Source: JALORV01 sp963754065 (GTDB lineage: Bacteria; Pseudomonadota; Gammaproteobacteria; Burkholderiales; Burkholderiaceae_F). From it: a DNA stretch of 64,000 nucleotides. Every line of letters starts with the position of its first letter. Position 1 is the stretch's first letter. The stretch covers positions 248,001 through 312,000 of the forward strand of contig CAVWFH010000034.1 in the NCBI GenBank assembly GCA_963754065.1. The letters are read 5' to 3'. A program made the position numbers and the translations under genes. Of the stretch, positions 50,779 to 59,514 are shown in pieces. The notes beneath the pieces were generated by a model. It searched no databases. It was not told where the DNA came from and saw nothing but the letters and a program-made list of their open reading frames with translations.

Positions 50779-51860
50779 GCCGCCTGTCGGTGCTCGGGAA
50801 ACAGATCAGCCAGGCGCGCGGGCGCTGCGACTCCGCGTTCGGTAATGATGCCGGTCATGAGCCGGCCCGGCGTCACGTCGAAAGCAGGATTGGCCACCGC
50901 CGTTCCGGCCGGCAACAACTGCACGCTGGCAGGAACTCCCTGCGCATCGAGACCGGCCACCATCAGCACTTCGCTGCCGGCGCGATCTTCGATCGGGATC
51001 GCGTGCAGGCCGTCGGTGATGCGCCAGTCGATCGTCGGTGATGGCACGGCGGCGTAGAACGGCACGCGATTGTCATACGCCGCAAGCGCCTTGAGGTACG
51101 TGCCGATCTTGTTCGCAACATCACCCTGCGCCGAGACACGGTCAGCACCAACCAGCGCGATGTCGACCTGGCCGTGTTGCATCAGGTGACCACCGGCGTT
51201 ATCGACGATCAGCGTATGCGGCACGCCATGCGCGGCGAGCTCCCAGGCCGTCAGCAGCCCCTGGTTGCGTGGCCTAGTCTCGTCGACCCAGACGTGGACC
51301 GGGATGCCGTCGTCGTGGGCGGAATAGATCGCTGACAGTGCGGTCCCGTGATCGACGGCCGCCAGCCACCCGGTGTTGCAGTGGGTCAGCACATTGACCG
51401 GGCGCGCCAGCCTCGCGTGCAGCGCGCGCAGCAGCGTTGCGCCGTGTCGGCCGATGGCGCGATTGAGTTGCACGTCTTCCTCGGCGATGCGGCCGGCGGT
51501 GGCCCACGCTGCGGAGGCCCGATCCTCCGGCCGAAGCGCGGCGACTTCGCCGTGCAGATGCTCGAGCGCCCAGCGCAGGTTCACTGCCGTCGGTCGCGCC
51601 GCCAGCAGCTGGGCACGTGCGGTGGCGAGGGCGGCGTCGGACGGGTCGGCGCGCAGCGCCAGCGCGAGTCCGTAGGCACCCGCGACGCCGATCAGCGGCG
51701 CACCGCGTACGACCATCGTGCGGATTGCATGCTCGACCGCTGCCGCGGATTCCAGCAACCGGGTTTCGAACCGGTGCGGCAGCAGGGTCTGGTCGATCAC
51801 ACCCACGGCGGCATCTCCGACCGGCCAGATCGATCGCATCGGGGTGCCGTTGACTTTCAT
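50775..51860 (-). CDS. mtnA: S-methyl-5-thioribose-1-phosphate isomerase
   Basis: A 361-residue protein of the eIF2B-alpha/MtnA family. It has RTMVVRGAPLIGVAGAYGLA near the N terminus, THCNTGWLAAVDHGTAL with the catalytic Cys, VDETRPRNQGLLTAWELA, and VGADRVSAQGDVANKIGTY with the catalytic Asp, followed by VPFYAAVPSPTIDW. It converts MTR-1-P to methylthioribulose-1-P in methionine salvage from methylthioadenosine. The next gene (class II aldolase) overlaps it by four bases. The two form a minimal salvage operon. Confidence 0.94.
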   Translation of the reverse strand: MKVNGTPMRSIWPVGDAAVGVIDQTLLPHRFETRLLESAAAVEHAIRTMVVRGAPLIGVAGAYGLALALRADPSDAALATARAQLLAARPTAVNLRWALEHLHGEVAALRPEDRASAAWATAGRIAEEDVQLNRAIGRHGATLLRALHARLARPVNVLTHCNTGWLAAVDHGTALSAIYSAHDDGIPVHVWVDETRPRNQGLLTAWELAAHGVPHTLIVDNAGGHLMQHGQVDIALVGADRVSAQGDVANKIGTYLKALAAYDNRVPFYAAVPSPTIDWRITDGLHAIPIEDRAGSEVLMVAGLDAQGVPASVQLLPAGTAVANPAFDVTPGRLMTGIITERGVAAPARLADLFPEHRQAA

Positions 51861-52073
51861 CGTCTGCCCGGAGTCCGCATGAAGTTCATTCTACGGTCCA
51901 AGCGTAGCCGGCCGACATCGTGTCGACAGACTTCCCGACAGCCCGGGGCGCGCGCAGTGTTGCCGCGGGGTCCGAGTGCAAAGCGCGGAGGCCCGTGTGA
52001 AGGTGCCCGACGCAGGTGCCGGTCACGGCGACGCACGCCGGCGCCAGGCGCCGAGGCGCACGCCTGCCAGCGT

Positions 52074-52214
52074 TCAGCGGCGCGTGCGCGCCTCTTCCTC
52101 GATCTGCTTGTTGAAGAAGCGGCGGAACCAGATGGCCATGCCGATGATGGCTACGAGGGTGAACAGTGACATCAGTCCGATGTCGCTGGTGAAAAGCAGC
52201 TTCAGTGCGTCCAT
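52074..52214 (-). CDS. DUF3149-family membrane microprotein
   Basis: A 46-residue product with GGGAG 7 bases upstream of the ATG. Sequence reads MDALKLLFTSDIGLMSLFTL, then VAIIGMAIWFRRFFNKQ and an acidic-basic tail. This matches DUF3149, a family of about 45-residue single-span proteins of betaproteobacteria (recalled from knowledge, not searched). One transmembrane helix spans about residues 14-32. Function unknown. It lies 39 bases after the dksA-like gene on the same strand. Confidence 0.82.
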   Translation of the reverse strand: MDALKLLFTSDIGLMSLFTLVAIIGMAIWFRRFFNKQIEEEARTRR

Positions 52215-52253
52215 GAAATCTCCCTGGCGATCTGGTCCGATGGCGTCGTGGCC

Positions 52254-52652
52254 TCAGGCGCGGGTGCGCCGCGCGACCAGCGCCGCGCGTTCGCTGCGTT
52301 CCTGGCATTCGGTGCAGCGTGCGGCCGACGGGTTGGCCGACAGCCGCTCGCGCGCGATGTCCTCACCGCAGTCGACGCACTCTCCGTAGTCCCCGGCAGC
52401 GATGCGGGCGAGGGCCGCATCCACGACCGCCAGTTCCTCCGCATCGCGCGCGACATGCGCGATGTCCATCGTCGTGGCCGACTCGGCCGCCCCGTCATCG
52501 TCGGTGTCTTCACGGCGGTTTGGCAGCGCCGCATCCTCGTGCGAGTCGAACCCGTGCCGGTGCAGGCGATCCGACACGGCGCCGCCCACGCGGAGGCGCA
52601 AGTCGCGCAAGCGCGCGTGCATTGACTCGAGTTCCTGGGTCGTGAGCGGCAT
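52254..52652 (-). CDS. DksA/TraR-family zinc-finger protein
   Basis: A 132-residue protein. The N-terminal half is a helical coiled coil with an acidic centre (LPNRREDTDDDGAAESATTM); the C-terminal half is the zinc finger YGECVDCGEDIARERLSANP and AARCTECQERSERAA (C4). DksA/TraR proteins bind in the RNA polymerase secondary channel and act with ppGpp. The acidic tip residues and the overall length are more like short DksA2/YbiI-type proteins than full DksA. It is divergent from the acyl-CoA synthetase gene; an FNR-type box lies 91 bases upstream. Confidence 0.9.
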   Translation of the reverse strand: MPLTTQELESMHARLRDLRLRVGGAVSDRLHRHGFDSHEDAALPNRREDTDDDGAAESATTMDIAHVARDAEELAVVDAALARIAAGDYGECVDCGEDIARERLSANPSAARCTECQERSERAALVARRTRA

Positions 52653-52742
52653 ACGGAATTCCGGACGTAAGGCAGAGCGCGCCTTGGTGTGTGTGCTCCT
52701 GACACCTTGGGGTTCAGCCTACGGGTCGGCGTCGACACGTGC

Positions 52743-52756
52743 TTGATGCGCATCAA
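52743..52756. promoter_or_regulatory. FNR/ANR/DNR-type box
   Basis: TTGATGCGCATCAA is a perfect palindrome and an exact match to the FNR-family consensus TTGAT-N4-ATCAA. It lies between the divergent dksA-like gene and the acyl-CoA synthetase gene. GATAAC at 52800-52805 could be a -10; the resulting start site near 52811 would put the box centre at about -61.5, a usual class I FNR position for the synthetase gene. The assignment is by consensus; which protein binds is not known. Confidence 0.72.
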
Positions 52757-52904
52757 CGCCGTTTCGAGCCTGCACATCATTGCAGTGAGGCGCGAATCTG
52801 ATAACGTGCCTTCCGTTGCTGCAGCGCCACATCCGGGTTTTGCCGCTCGTCATGAGTGCCATGACCTGGTCCCAACTGATCTTTACTGGACGACACGCCG
52901 CCCC

Positions 52905-55638
52905 ATGAGCATGGACTCGGTCCACTACCTGAGGCCCGCGATGGTGCCGCGCTCGATCGCGGTCGTCGGTGCGAGCCCGCGCCATGACTCGCTTGGCCGG
53001 TTCGTCTACACCAACGTGATGGCGGCCGGCTTCAAGGGCGAGGTGTTCGCCGTCAATCCTCGGCACCGCACGATCGATGGTCACCCCTGCCTGCCGTCAC
53101 TGTCGGCACTGCCGGCGCGCGTTGACCTCGCGGTGGTCGTCACCGGAGCGCAGAACGTTCCGGGCATCATCGACGAGGCTGGGAAAAAGGGCATCCCGGC
53201 GATGCTGGTGCTCTCGCCGGGCCTGTGCGAAGACGGGCCGGAACGACGCAAGCTCGAGCGCGAGGTCGTCGAGCGCGCCCGCGCCGCGCGCGTTCGTGTG
53301 TTCGGACCCAATTGCCTGGGACTGATGCGGCCCGACATCGGACTGAACGCCAGCTGGGCGAAAACGATGGCGCGGCCGGGTGCGCTGGCATTGGTCTCAC
53401 AGTCCGGTGCCGTGACAACGGCCTTGCTCGACTACGCGTGGACCGCGGGGTTCGGATTTTCGTCCGTGCTGGCGACGGGGGCAGAGTCCGATGTCTCGCT
53501 CGCGGAGATCCTCGACTACCTGGCCGGCGACGCCGCGACGCGTTCGATCCTGCTGTATGTCGAAGGCATCGAGGATGCGCGTCCGTTGCTGTCGAGCATC
53601 CGCATCGCGGCCAGCGTCAAGCCGGTGATCGTCCTCAAGGCGGGGCGACACGCCGCCGGCGCGCGCGTGGTGATGAGCCACACCGGCATGCTGGTCGGCA
53701 ACGACGCGGTCTTCGACGCCGCCCTGCGACGCGTCGGCGCGGTCCGGGTGCCGAAGATCGGACACCTGTTCGCCGCCGCCGAGGCGCTCGCCAGCGGGCG
53801 ACTGCCGCGTGGAAACCGCCTTGCCATCGTGACCAACGGCAGCGGGCCTGGTGCGCTGGCGGCCGACGCGGCCGACGACAATCATGTGGAACTCGCGCGC
53901 CTGACCGACGCGACGCGCGCTGCCCTCGACGCCGCGCTGCCGCCCGGCACCACCCACGCCAATCCCGTCAATGTCCTCGCCGATGCGGATGCCGACCGCT
54001 TTGCCACCGCACTGAAGCTGCTGGTCGAGGACCGTGCGAGCGATGGCGTGCTCGTGCTGTTCGCGCCGACGCCCAAGCTGGGTGCCGAACAGGCGGCGCG
54101 CGCGATGCTGCCGGTCGCCGCTGCGGCGGAGAAGCCGGTCGTGAGCGCCTGGCTGGGTGAAAAGGATGCTGGCCGTGGGCGTGCTGCGTTCAAGGCGGCG
54201 TCGTTGCCCGCGCTCACGAGTCCGGAGCGCGGCGTCGAGTCGTTCGGCTACCTCGCGCAGTACATCCGCAACCGCGAGTTGCGGCTGCAAGCTCCACCGC
54301 CGCGTATCGACGAACTGAAGTTCGATGTGCAGGCCGCGCGCCGCATCGTCGACACGGCCCGCAGTGCCGGCCGTCACACGCTCGACGAGCAGGACTCCAA
54401 GGCGCTGCTGGCGTCGTTCGGCATCGAGACGGCCGTCGGGCTCGTCGCACGAAGTGCAATGGAAGCGCGTCAGGCGGCACAACAGCTGGGGTTCCCGGTC
54501 GTGCTGAAAGTGCGTGCCGACGGCATTACGCACAAGAGCGACGTCGGCGGCGTGATCCTCGGTGTGACGACGGCCGACGAGGTCGAGCGCGGATTTCGAC
54601 GCAATCGCCGAGCGCCTGGCGGAACGCGCGCCCTCGGCACGCTTCATCGGCGTGCTGGTGCAGAAAATGGTGGTGCGTCCGCAGGGGCGGGAGCTGATCG
54701 TCGGCCTGACGCGCGATCCGACCTTCGGACCGGTGGTGAGCTTTGGCATGGGCGGTGTCGCGGTCGAGATCTTTCGCGATTCGGCCGTTGCGCTGCCGCC
54801 GCTCAATGCGTTCCTGGCGCGGGAACTGATCGCGCGCACGCGCGTATCGCGCATGCTGGAGGAGTTCCGCGGCTCGCCCGCGGTCGATCTCGACAAGCTG
54901 GTCGAGGTGCTGCTGCGGGTGTCTGAGCTCGCATGCGAGATTCCGGCCGTGCGCGAACTGGACATCAATCCGCTCCTGGCCGATGCCAACGGCGTGATTG
55001 CACTGGATGCGCGCGTGCTCGTCTCCGACGGGCCGCTGGCGGCGGACGCCACCTATTCGCACCTGGCGATCCATCCCTACCCGCGCACACTGGTGCGCGA
55101 GGTGACAGTGAAGAGCGGTCGCATTCTGCTGAGGCCGATTCGCCCCGAGGACGCCGAGGCAGAAAAGCGCTTCATTAGCCGGCTCTCGCCACGCACCTCG
55201 TATCTGCGTTTCCATGCCCCGATCCGCGAACTCACGATGGAACGGCTGGTGCGCTACACGCAGATCGACTACGACCGCGAGATGGCGTTCGTGGCGGTCG
55301 ATACGGCCGAAGAGCAGCACGAGATCCGCGGCATTTCGCGGTATACGCGCAACCCGGACGGCAAGACGGCCGAGTTCGGCGTGATCGTCGAGGATGCGTG
55401 GCAGGGCCGTGGTGTGGGCCATGTCCTGATGCAGGCCATCGAGGACACCGCCCGCGCACGCGGTATCGCCGAACTGATCGGGCTCGTCCTCAAGGACAAC
55501 GACGAGATGGGAATGATGATGCGCAAGCGCGGCTATCGGCCTCACCGCGACGAAGAGGATCCCGGCATCCTGCGCTACATCAAGCCGCTGGCCGAGTCCG
55601 CGGCCGGGTCGCTCGAGACCACGGTCGCCTCGTCGTGA
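52905..55638 (+). CDS. ADP-forming acyl-CoA synthetase fused to GNAT (Pat/YfiQ-like), frameshift near 54595
   Basis: About 911 residues if repaired. The N-terminal ADP-forming acyl-CoA synthetase alpha part has SIAVVGASPRHDSLGRFVYT, LVSQSGAVTTALLDYAW and MSHTGMLVGNDAVFDAALRR, with the His of the phosphate-carrying loop retained. The beta part (ATP-grasp) has AQQLGFPVVLKVRADGITHK and, after the break, VGLTRDPTFGPVVSFGMGGV. The C-terminal GNAT domain has KSGRILLRPIRPEDAEAEKR and VIVEDAWQGRGVGHVLMQAI. The frame breaks at about 54595, where a run of three T instead of two (GGATTTCGAC) would explain it. Pat/YfiQ acetylates proteins such as acetyl-CoA synthetase; the retained His suggests that the ligase may be active too. 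Confidence 0.87.
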
Positions 55639-55750
55639 CTTTCCCGCGGGCCGGCGGGCGCGTTCGCCGCGGGCGCCCGACGAGCGAGCGGCGCCCTCTT
55701 ACAATCGTCCTTCTTCAACTCGACGCGCCGCGCTGCGCCGCGTTACTCCG

Positions 55751-56669
55751 ATGTCACTTCTGATGCGCGCCAGCGTGTGCTGGGTTCTCGTGCTGGTCGC
55801 AACTGTGCTTTCCGGCGCTGTCCAGGCACAGTCGGCCGAGCCCGGTGCGAAGCGCGGCTTCCTGTACGAGGTCCGCAAGGGCAATCAGAGCGCCCTGCTG
55901 ATGGGGACCATCCACGTCGGCCGGCCCGAGTTCTATCCACTGCCGGCGGCCCAGACGGCTCGCCTCGAGCGCGCCGACGCCATCGTCCTCGAGGCCGACG
56001 TTTCCGATACCGCACGAGCAATCGCCGCGACGCAGAAGTACGCGGTCTATCCAACGGGCGAACCGGGACTGGATTCGCGCCTGCCGGCGCCTCTTGAAGG
56101 CGCGCATCGAGGCCATCGCAACCCGCAATCAACTCGACGTCACGCCGTTGTGGCGCATGAAGCCGTGGATGCTCGCCAATGTATTTGCGCTGTTCGAAGC
56201 GGCGCAGGCCGGCTACATGCCGGCGCTGTCGGTCGAGGCATACCTGACGCGGATTGCGAAGCAGGGCAGCAAGCCGATCCTCGAGCTTGAAAGCATCGAA
56301 CAGCAGTTCGAACTGTTCGAGCGCGCATCGCTTTCCACCCAGATCGCCTTCCTCGAGGATGCGGTCAAGGCGGTCGAGACCAATGCGGCGCGGCGCGAGA
56401 TCAACCGCATTGCGCAGGCCTGGGAGATGGGCGATCTCGCGGCGCTGGAACGGCTGATGGCCGAGATGCGTGCGCAGACGAGCGTCGGGGCGCGCTTCAC
56501 GGTCGACACCATTCTGCTCGGACGGCATCCGGCGATGGTCAAGCGCATCGAGGCGCTGATGGGTGAGAAGAAAATGCCGCTGATCGCGGTCGGATCGCTG
56601 CACCTTCCCGGCCCCGACGGCCTGGTTGCGATGCTGCGTGCACGCGGCTACACCGTGACGCCCCTGTGA
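55751..56669 (+). CDS. TraB/GumN-family exported protein, apparent frameshift near 56090
   Basis: Starts at ATG 55751 with a signal peptide (ASVCWVLVLVATVLSGAVQAQ). The family motif LLMGTIHVGRPEFYPL is clear, and the C-terminal part has FTVDTILLGRHPAMVKRIEA and MPLIAVGSLHLPGPDGLV, as in TraB/GumN proteins. The frame breaks after DSRLPA: the rest (LLKARIEAIATRNQLDVTPL) is in the next frame, consistent with one extra base near 56090 (919 bases in total). Repaired length about 305 residues, normal for the family. The fold is related to the Tiki/EreA proteases; the role in bacteria is unknown. TACAAT at 55700-55705 may be a -10. Confidence 0.82.
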
Positions 56670-56676
56670 CCGCGCT

Positions 56677-57372
56677 GTGACCCCTTCGATGCGGAAGCCG
56701 CTGACGCGGCTGACGGTGGAACTCGGCGGTGGCCCATGGGAACTGCGTCCGCAGCGCGCGGCCTTCTGGGTCGAGCGTCGCTGGCTCGTGATCGCCGATG
56801 TGCACTTCGGCAAGGCGGCCACCTTCCGCGCGCGCGGTGTACCGGTACCGCGAGGCACGACCATGGACAACCTGGTTCGCCTTGATCGGTTGATCGACGA
56901 ACTGCACCCTGCGGCCGTGATCTTCCTGGGCGACCTGTTTCACGCGCAGGAAGCGCACGCGCCCGCCACGCTGGCTGCACTCCATCGTTGGCGCGAGGAA
57001 CACAGCCGACTCGACCTGGTGCTGGTCGAAGGAAATCACGATCTCGCGGCGGGAGCGCCGCCCGCCGGCCTGCGACTTCGCTGTGTGACAGAGCCCTGGC
57101 GGGTCGAGTCCATCGCGTTCTGCCATCACCCGCAGTTCGTCGAGGATGCGACTGTCATCGCCGGCCATCTGCATCCGGCCGTACGCCTGAGCGGCCGTGC
57201 TGATGACAGCGTGCGCCTGCCCTGCTTCTGGTTGCGCAATGGGCTGATGGTGCTTCCGGCCTTCGGATCGTTCACCGGCGGCGCCTGCATTGCGCGCTCC
57301 GGCGGTGAGCGCGTCATCGCGCTCGCCGACGATCGCTTGTTCGAAATCCCGGAGCTGCGCAGCGCCGCGTGA
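56677..57372 (+). CDS. pdeM: Ligase-associated DNA-damage endonuclease PdeM
   Basis: A 231-residue calcineurin-like metallophosphoesterase with LVIADVHFGKAATFRARGVP (first metal motif DxH), IFLGDLFHAQEAH (GDxxH), LVEGNHDLAAGA (GNHD), and VIAGHLHPAVRL (GHxHP). The motif FRARGVPVPRGTTMDNLVRL after the first block is typical of the PdeM type of the helicase/ligase/exonuclease/PdeM DNA-repair set. Start is GTG 56677 or ATG 56689, neither with a good ribosome site. It follows the GumN gene by 7 bases. The DEXH helicase of the same set lies at 21.7-24.3 kb; ligase and exonuclease are not in this window. Confidence 0.88.
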   Translation: MTPSMRKPLTRLTVELGGGPWELRPQRAAFWVERRWLVIADVHFGKAATFRARGVPVPRGTTMDNLVRLDRLIDELHPAAVIFLGDLFHAQEAHAPATLAALHRWREEHSRLDLVLVEGNHDLAAGAPPAGLRLRCVTEPWRVESIAFCHHPQFVEDATVIAGHLHPAVRLSGRADDSVRLPCFWLRNGLMVLPAFGSFTGGACIARSGGERVIALADDRLFEIPELRSAA

Positions 57373-57434
57373 ACCGGGCCGTCAGATTCACACTGTGCTA
57401 ACGCTGACCAAAGCCCAAACGGTGAGCGGACTGT

Positions 57435-58247
57435 TCAGCGCGGCCAGAACAGATAGGCGTCCATCGCAAGCACGCCGCTGTCCACGCCGGCATCGATGTG
57501 CTCGACCATCGGTCCCGTCCCGGCAGCGCCGACCGCAAACATCAGCGGAAGAAAGTGCTCGGGTGTCGGGTGGGCACGCGCCGCGTGCGGGGCCAGCTCC
57601 CACCAGCGCGCCAGCGCCGATCGATCGTCCGAGCGCAGCGTTGTGTCGACCCAATCGCGAAATTCGCTGACGTACGGTTCGGGTGCACGCTCGTCGATCG
57701 ACATCGAACCGCGGCGGCGCGCATCGGTAATCCACTCGCGCAGGTTATGCGTCAGGTGGCCCGAACCGAGCAGAAGCACGCCTTCCTGCGTCAGTGGAGC
57801 GAGCGCCGCACCGACGTGCAGGTGATGCTCCGCATCGAGTGACGGCTGGATCGAGATCTGCGCGACCGGCACGTCGGCCTCGGGGTACAGGCGCAGCAAC
57901 GGCACCCACGCGCCGTGATCCAGGCCGTGGCAACCGTTCGCGCTTGCCGGCAAGCCCGCGGCGTGCAGCAGTTGCAGCGCGCGCTGCGCCGCGTCCGTCG
58001 CGCCGGGCGCGGGATAGCGGATGCGAGAGAGCTCGGGAGGGAAACCGCCGAAATCGTGGATCGTCTCGGGTTGCTTCGCGGTCGCCACCATCGGCAACTC
58101 GGTTTCCCAGTGGGCCGATGCGACCAGGATGGCCTGTGGACGCGGCAGGCGCCGACCCAGCGCGCTCCAGGTCTCCCCGGCGCGTCCAGCCGCGATGGCA
58201 TGCATCGGCGAGCCGTGCGAAAGAAAGAGCGTCGGGAGCGTGGACAT
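57435..58247 (-). CDS. ygiD: 4,5-DOPA dioxygenase extradiol-like (LigB/YgiD family)
   Basis: A 270-residue protein with the LigB-superfamily metal and catalytic His: LFLSHGSPMHAI at the N terminus, ASAHWETELPM, HGLDHGAWVPLL, LLLGSGHLTHNLREW and PTPEHFLPLMFA. Zn or Fe is bound by these His and the enzyme opens catechols with O2, DOPA in the characterised YgiD. Physiological substrate unknown. It is the third gene (after DoxX and GST) on the minus strand, with a 71-base gap holding an 8-bp inverted repeat (58268-58275/58292-58299). Confidence 0.9.
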   Translation of the reverse strand: MSTLPTLFLSHGSPMHAIAAGRAGETWSALGRRLPRPQAILVASAHWETELPMVATAKQPETIHDFGGFPPELSRIRYPAPGATDAAQRALQLLHAAGLPASANGCHGLDHGAWVPLLRLYPEADVPVAQISIQPSLDAEHHLHVGAALAPLTQEGVLLLGSGHLTHNLREWITDARRRGSMSIDERAPEPYVSEFRDWVDTTLRSDDRSALARWWELAPHAARAHPTPEHFLPLMFAVGAAGTGPMVEHIDAGVDSGVLAMDAYLFWPR

Positions 58248-58318
58248 GGGTGGCCTCGTTGATCAGATCCGGAGGAGAAGGCTTGCCGTCCCCTCCGGAA
58301 CTTGCTTGAGTACAGAAC

Positions 58319-58927
58319 CTACTTCAGCAGTCCTTCTTCCTTCATCGCGGTCTGCACCTCAGGCCGCGCGGCGACTCGCGCGACGTAGCTCTGCAGCACG
58401 GGCCAGCGCGCGAGGTCGATGCCGGTCCACTTCGTCCAGTTCAGCACGGTGAAGAGATATGCGTCGGCGACCGTGAAGTTCGCACCGGTCAGGTACTCCT
58501 GGTGGCCGAGCTGCTCCACGATCCAGTCGAAGCGGCCGGCGAGCTTGTCACGGAACTTTGCCTTGATTTCGTCCGGCATGCTCGCGTCGAACAGCGGCGA
58601 GAACTGCTTGTGGATCTCGGAGGTGATGAAGTTGAGCCACTCCTGCAGCTTGTACCGCGCCATCGTGCCGTTGGCGGGGGCGAGGTGCTTTTCCGGCACC
58701 CGGTCGGCCAGGTATTGGACGATGGACGGACCTTCGGTCAGGCGCGTGCCGTCGTCCAGTTCAAGCAGTGGCACGTAGGCCTTGCCGTTGATGGCGCGGT
58801 AGTCGTCGCCTGCGGCCGTCTTCTTGGCCTTGGTGTCGACACGCACCAGCGTCAGCGGCAGTCCGGCCGCGCGCGCGACGATGTGCGGCGACAGCGAGCA
58901 GGCACCGGGCGAGTAGTAGAGCTTCAT
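58319..58927 (-). CDS. Glutathione S-transferase (GstA/beta-class-like)
   Basis: A 202-residue protein with the N-terminal thioredoxin-like domain MKLYYSPGACSLSPHIVARA (Cys10 is the beta-class active site), PLLELDDGTRLTEGPSIVQY with the glutathione cis-Pro and Ser site, and the helical C-terminal domain (YLTGANFTVADAYLFTVLNW, the N-cap motif). It conjugates or reduces with glutathione in the cytosol. AGGAGA precedes the ATG. It starts 29 bases after doxX; both and the YgiD-like gene are divergent from the LysR gene. Confidence 0.93.
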   Translation of the reverse strand: MKLYYSPGACSLSPHIVARAAGLPLTLVRVDTKAKKTAAGDDYRAINGKAYVPLLELDDGTRLTEGPSIVQYLADRVPEKHLAPANGTMARYKLQEWLNFITSEIHKQFSPLFDASMPDEIKAKFRDKLAGRFDWIVEQLGHQEYLTGANFTVADAYLFTVLNWTKWTGIDLARWPVLQSYVARVAARPEVQTAMKEEGLLK

Positions 58928-58956
58928 GTAGCTTTTCTCCTGGTTGATAGTCGGGT

Positions 58957-59385
58957 TCAGGCGGCTTGCAGGCGCACGGACGAACGTCCGCCGAAACGAG
59001 TGCCAAGGGCGTAAGCACCGTCCCCGAGCAGCGTCTGGGCAATCGCCGCGACGATCAGGAACACCGGGTATTCCCAGCCGCCTTTGGGCGCGCTGAAGAG
59101 CCAGCCGTTGCCGATGTGAACCCAGGCGGCACCGATCAGGAAAGGCAGCAGGGCAGCGGCCACCCAGCGTGACCCGACTCCAAGAATGAGCATGACGCCA
59201 CCGATCAGTTCGGCGGCGAACGTCACGTAGGCGAGCACGCCCGGCAAGCCGAGCGATTGGAAGAACTGCACGGTACCGGGCAACGTGAAGACGAAGAGCT
59301 TGAGCAGGGCGTGAGCGACGAACATGGTGCCCAGCGCAAGGCGCAGCAGCAGGGCCGCGTAGGGAGCGGTACGGTTATCGATCAT
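58957..59385 (-). CDS. DoxX-family membrane protein
   Basis: A 142-residue protein with four transmembrane helices (AALLLRLALGTMFVAHALLK, LPGVLAYVTFAAELIGGVML, RWVAAALLPFLIGAAWVHI, PVFLIVAAIAQTLLGDGAYAL), the DoxX fold. Members are linked to quinone/thiosulfate oxidation in archaea, but in bacteria most are of unknown function. GGAGAACTCCC precedes the ATG. It is the first gene of the operon with GST and the YgiD-like enzyme, divergent from the LysR gene. Confidence 0.9.
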   Translation of the reverse strand: MIDNRTAPYAALLLRLALGTMFVAHALLKLFVFTLPGTVQFFQSLGLPGVLAYVTFAAELIGGVMLILGVGSRWVAAALLPFLIGAAWVHIGNGWLFSAPKGGWEYPVFLIVAAIAQTLLGDGAYALGTRFGGRSSVRLQAA

Positions 59386-59514
59386 GGGAGTTCTCCATCG
59401 AGTTGACTGGGTCCCGACAACCGCGGGACCGATGGACGAACTGTAGGTGTCCCGATAAGCAAGATAAATAGCCGTTTACAGAAGATATTGTCCCAAGAAG
59501 AGGGATAATTACTC

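Noticed and set aside
52039..52053. CGGCGCC-A-GGCGCCG palindrome after the DUF3149 gene as a terminator
   Set aside because: No T-run on either strand; a GC-rich palindrome of this size is common in such DNA.
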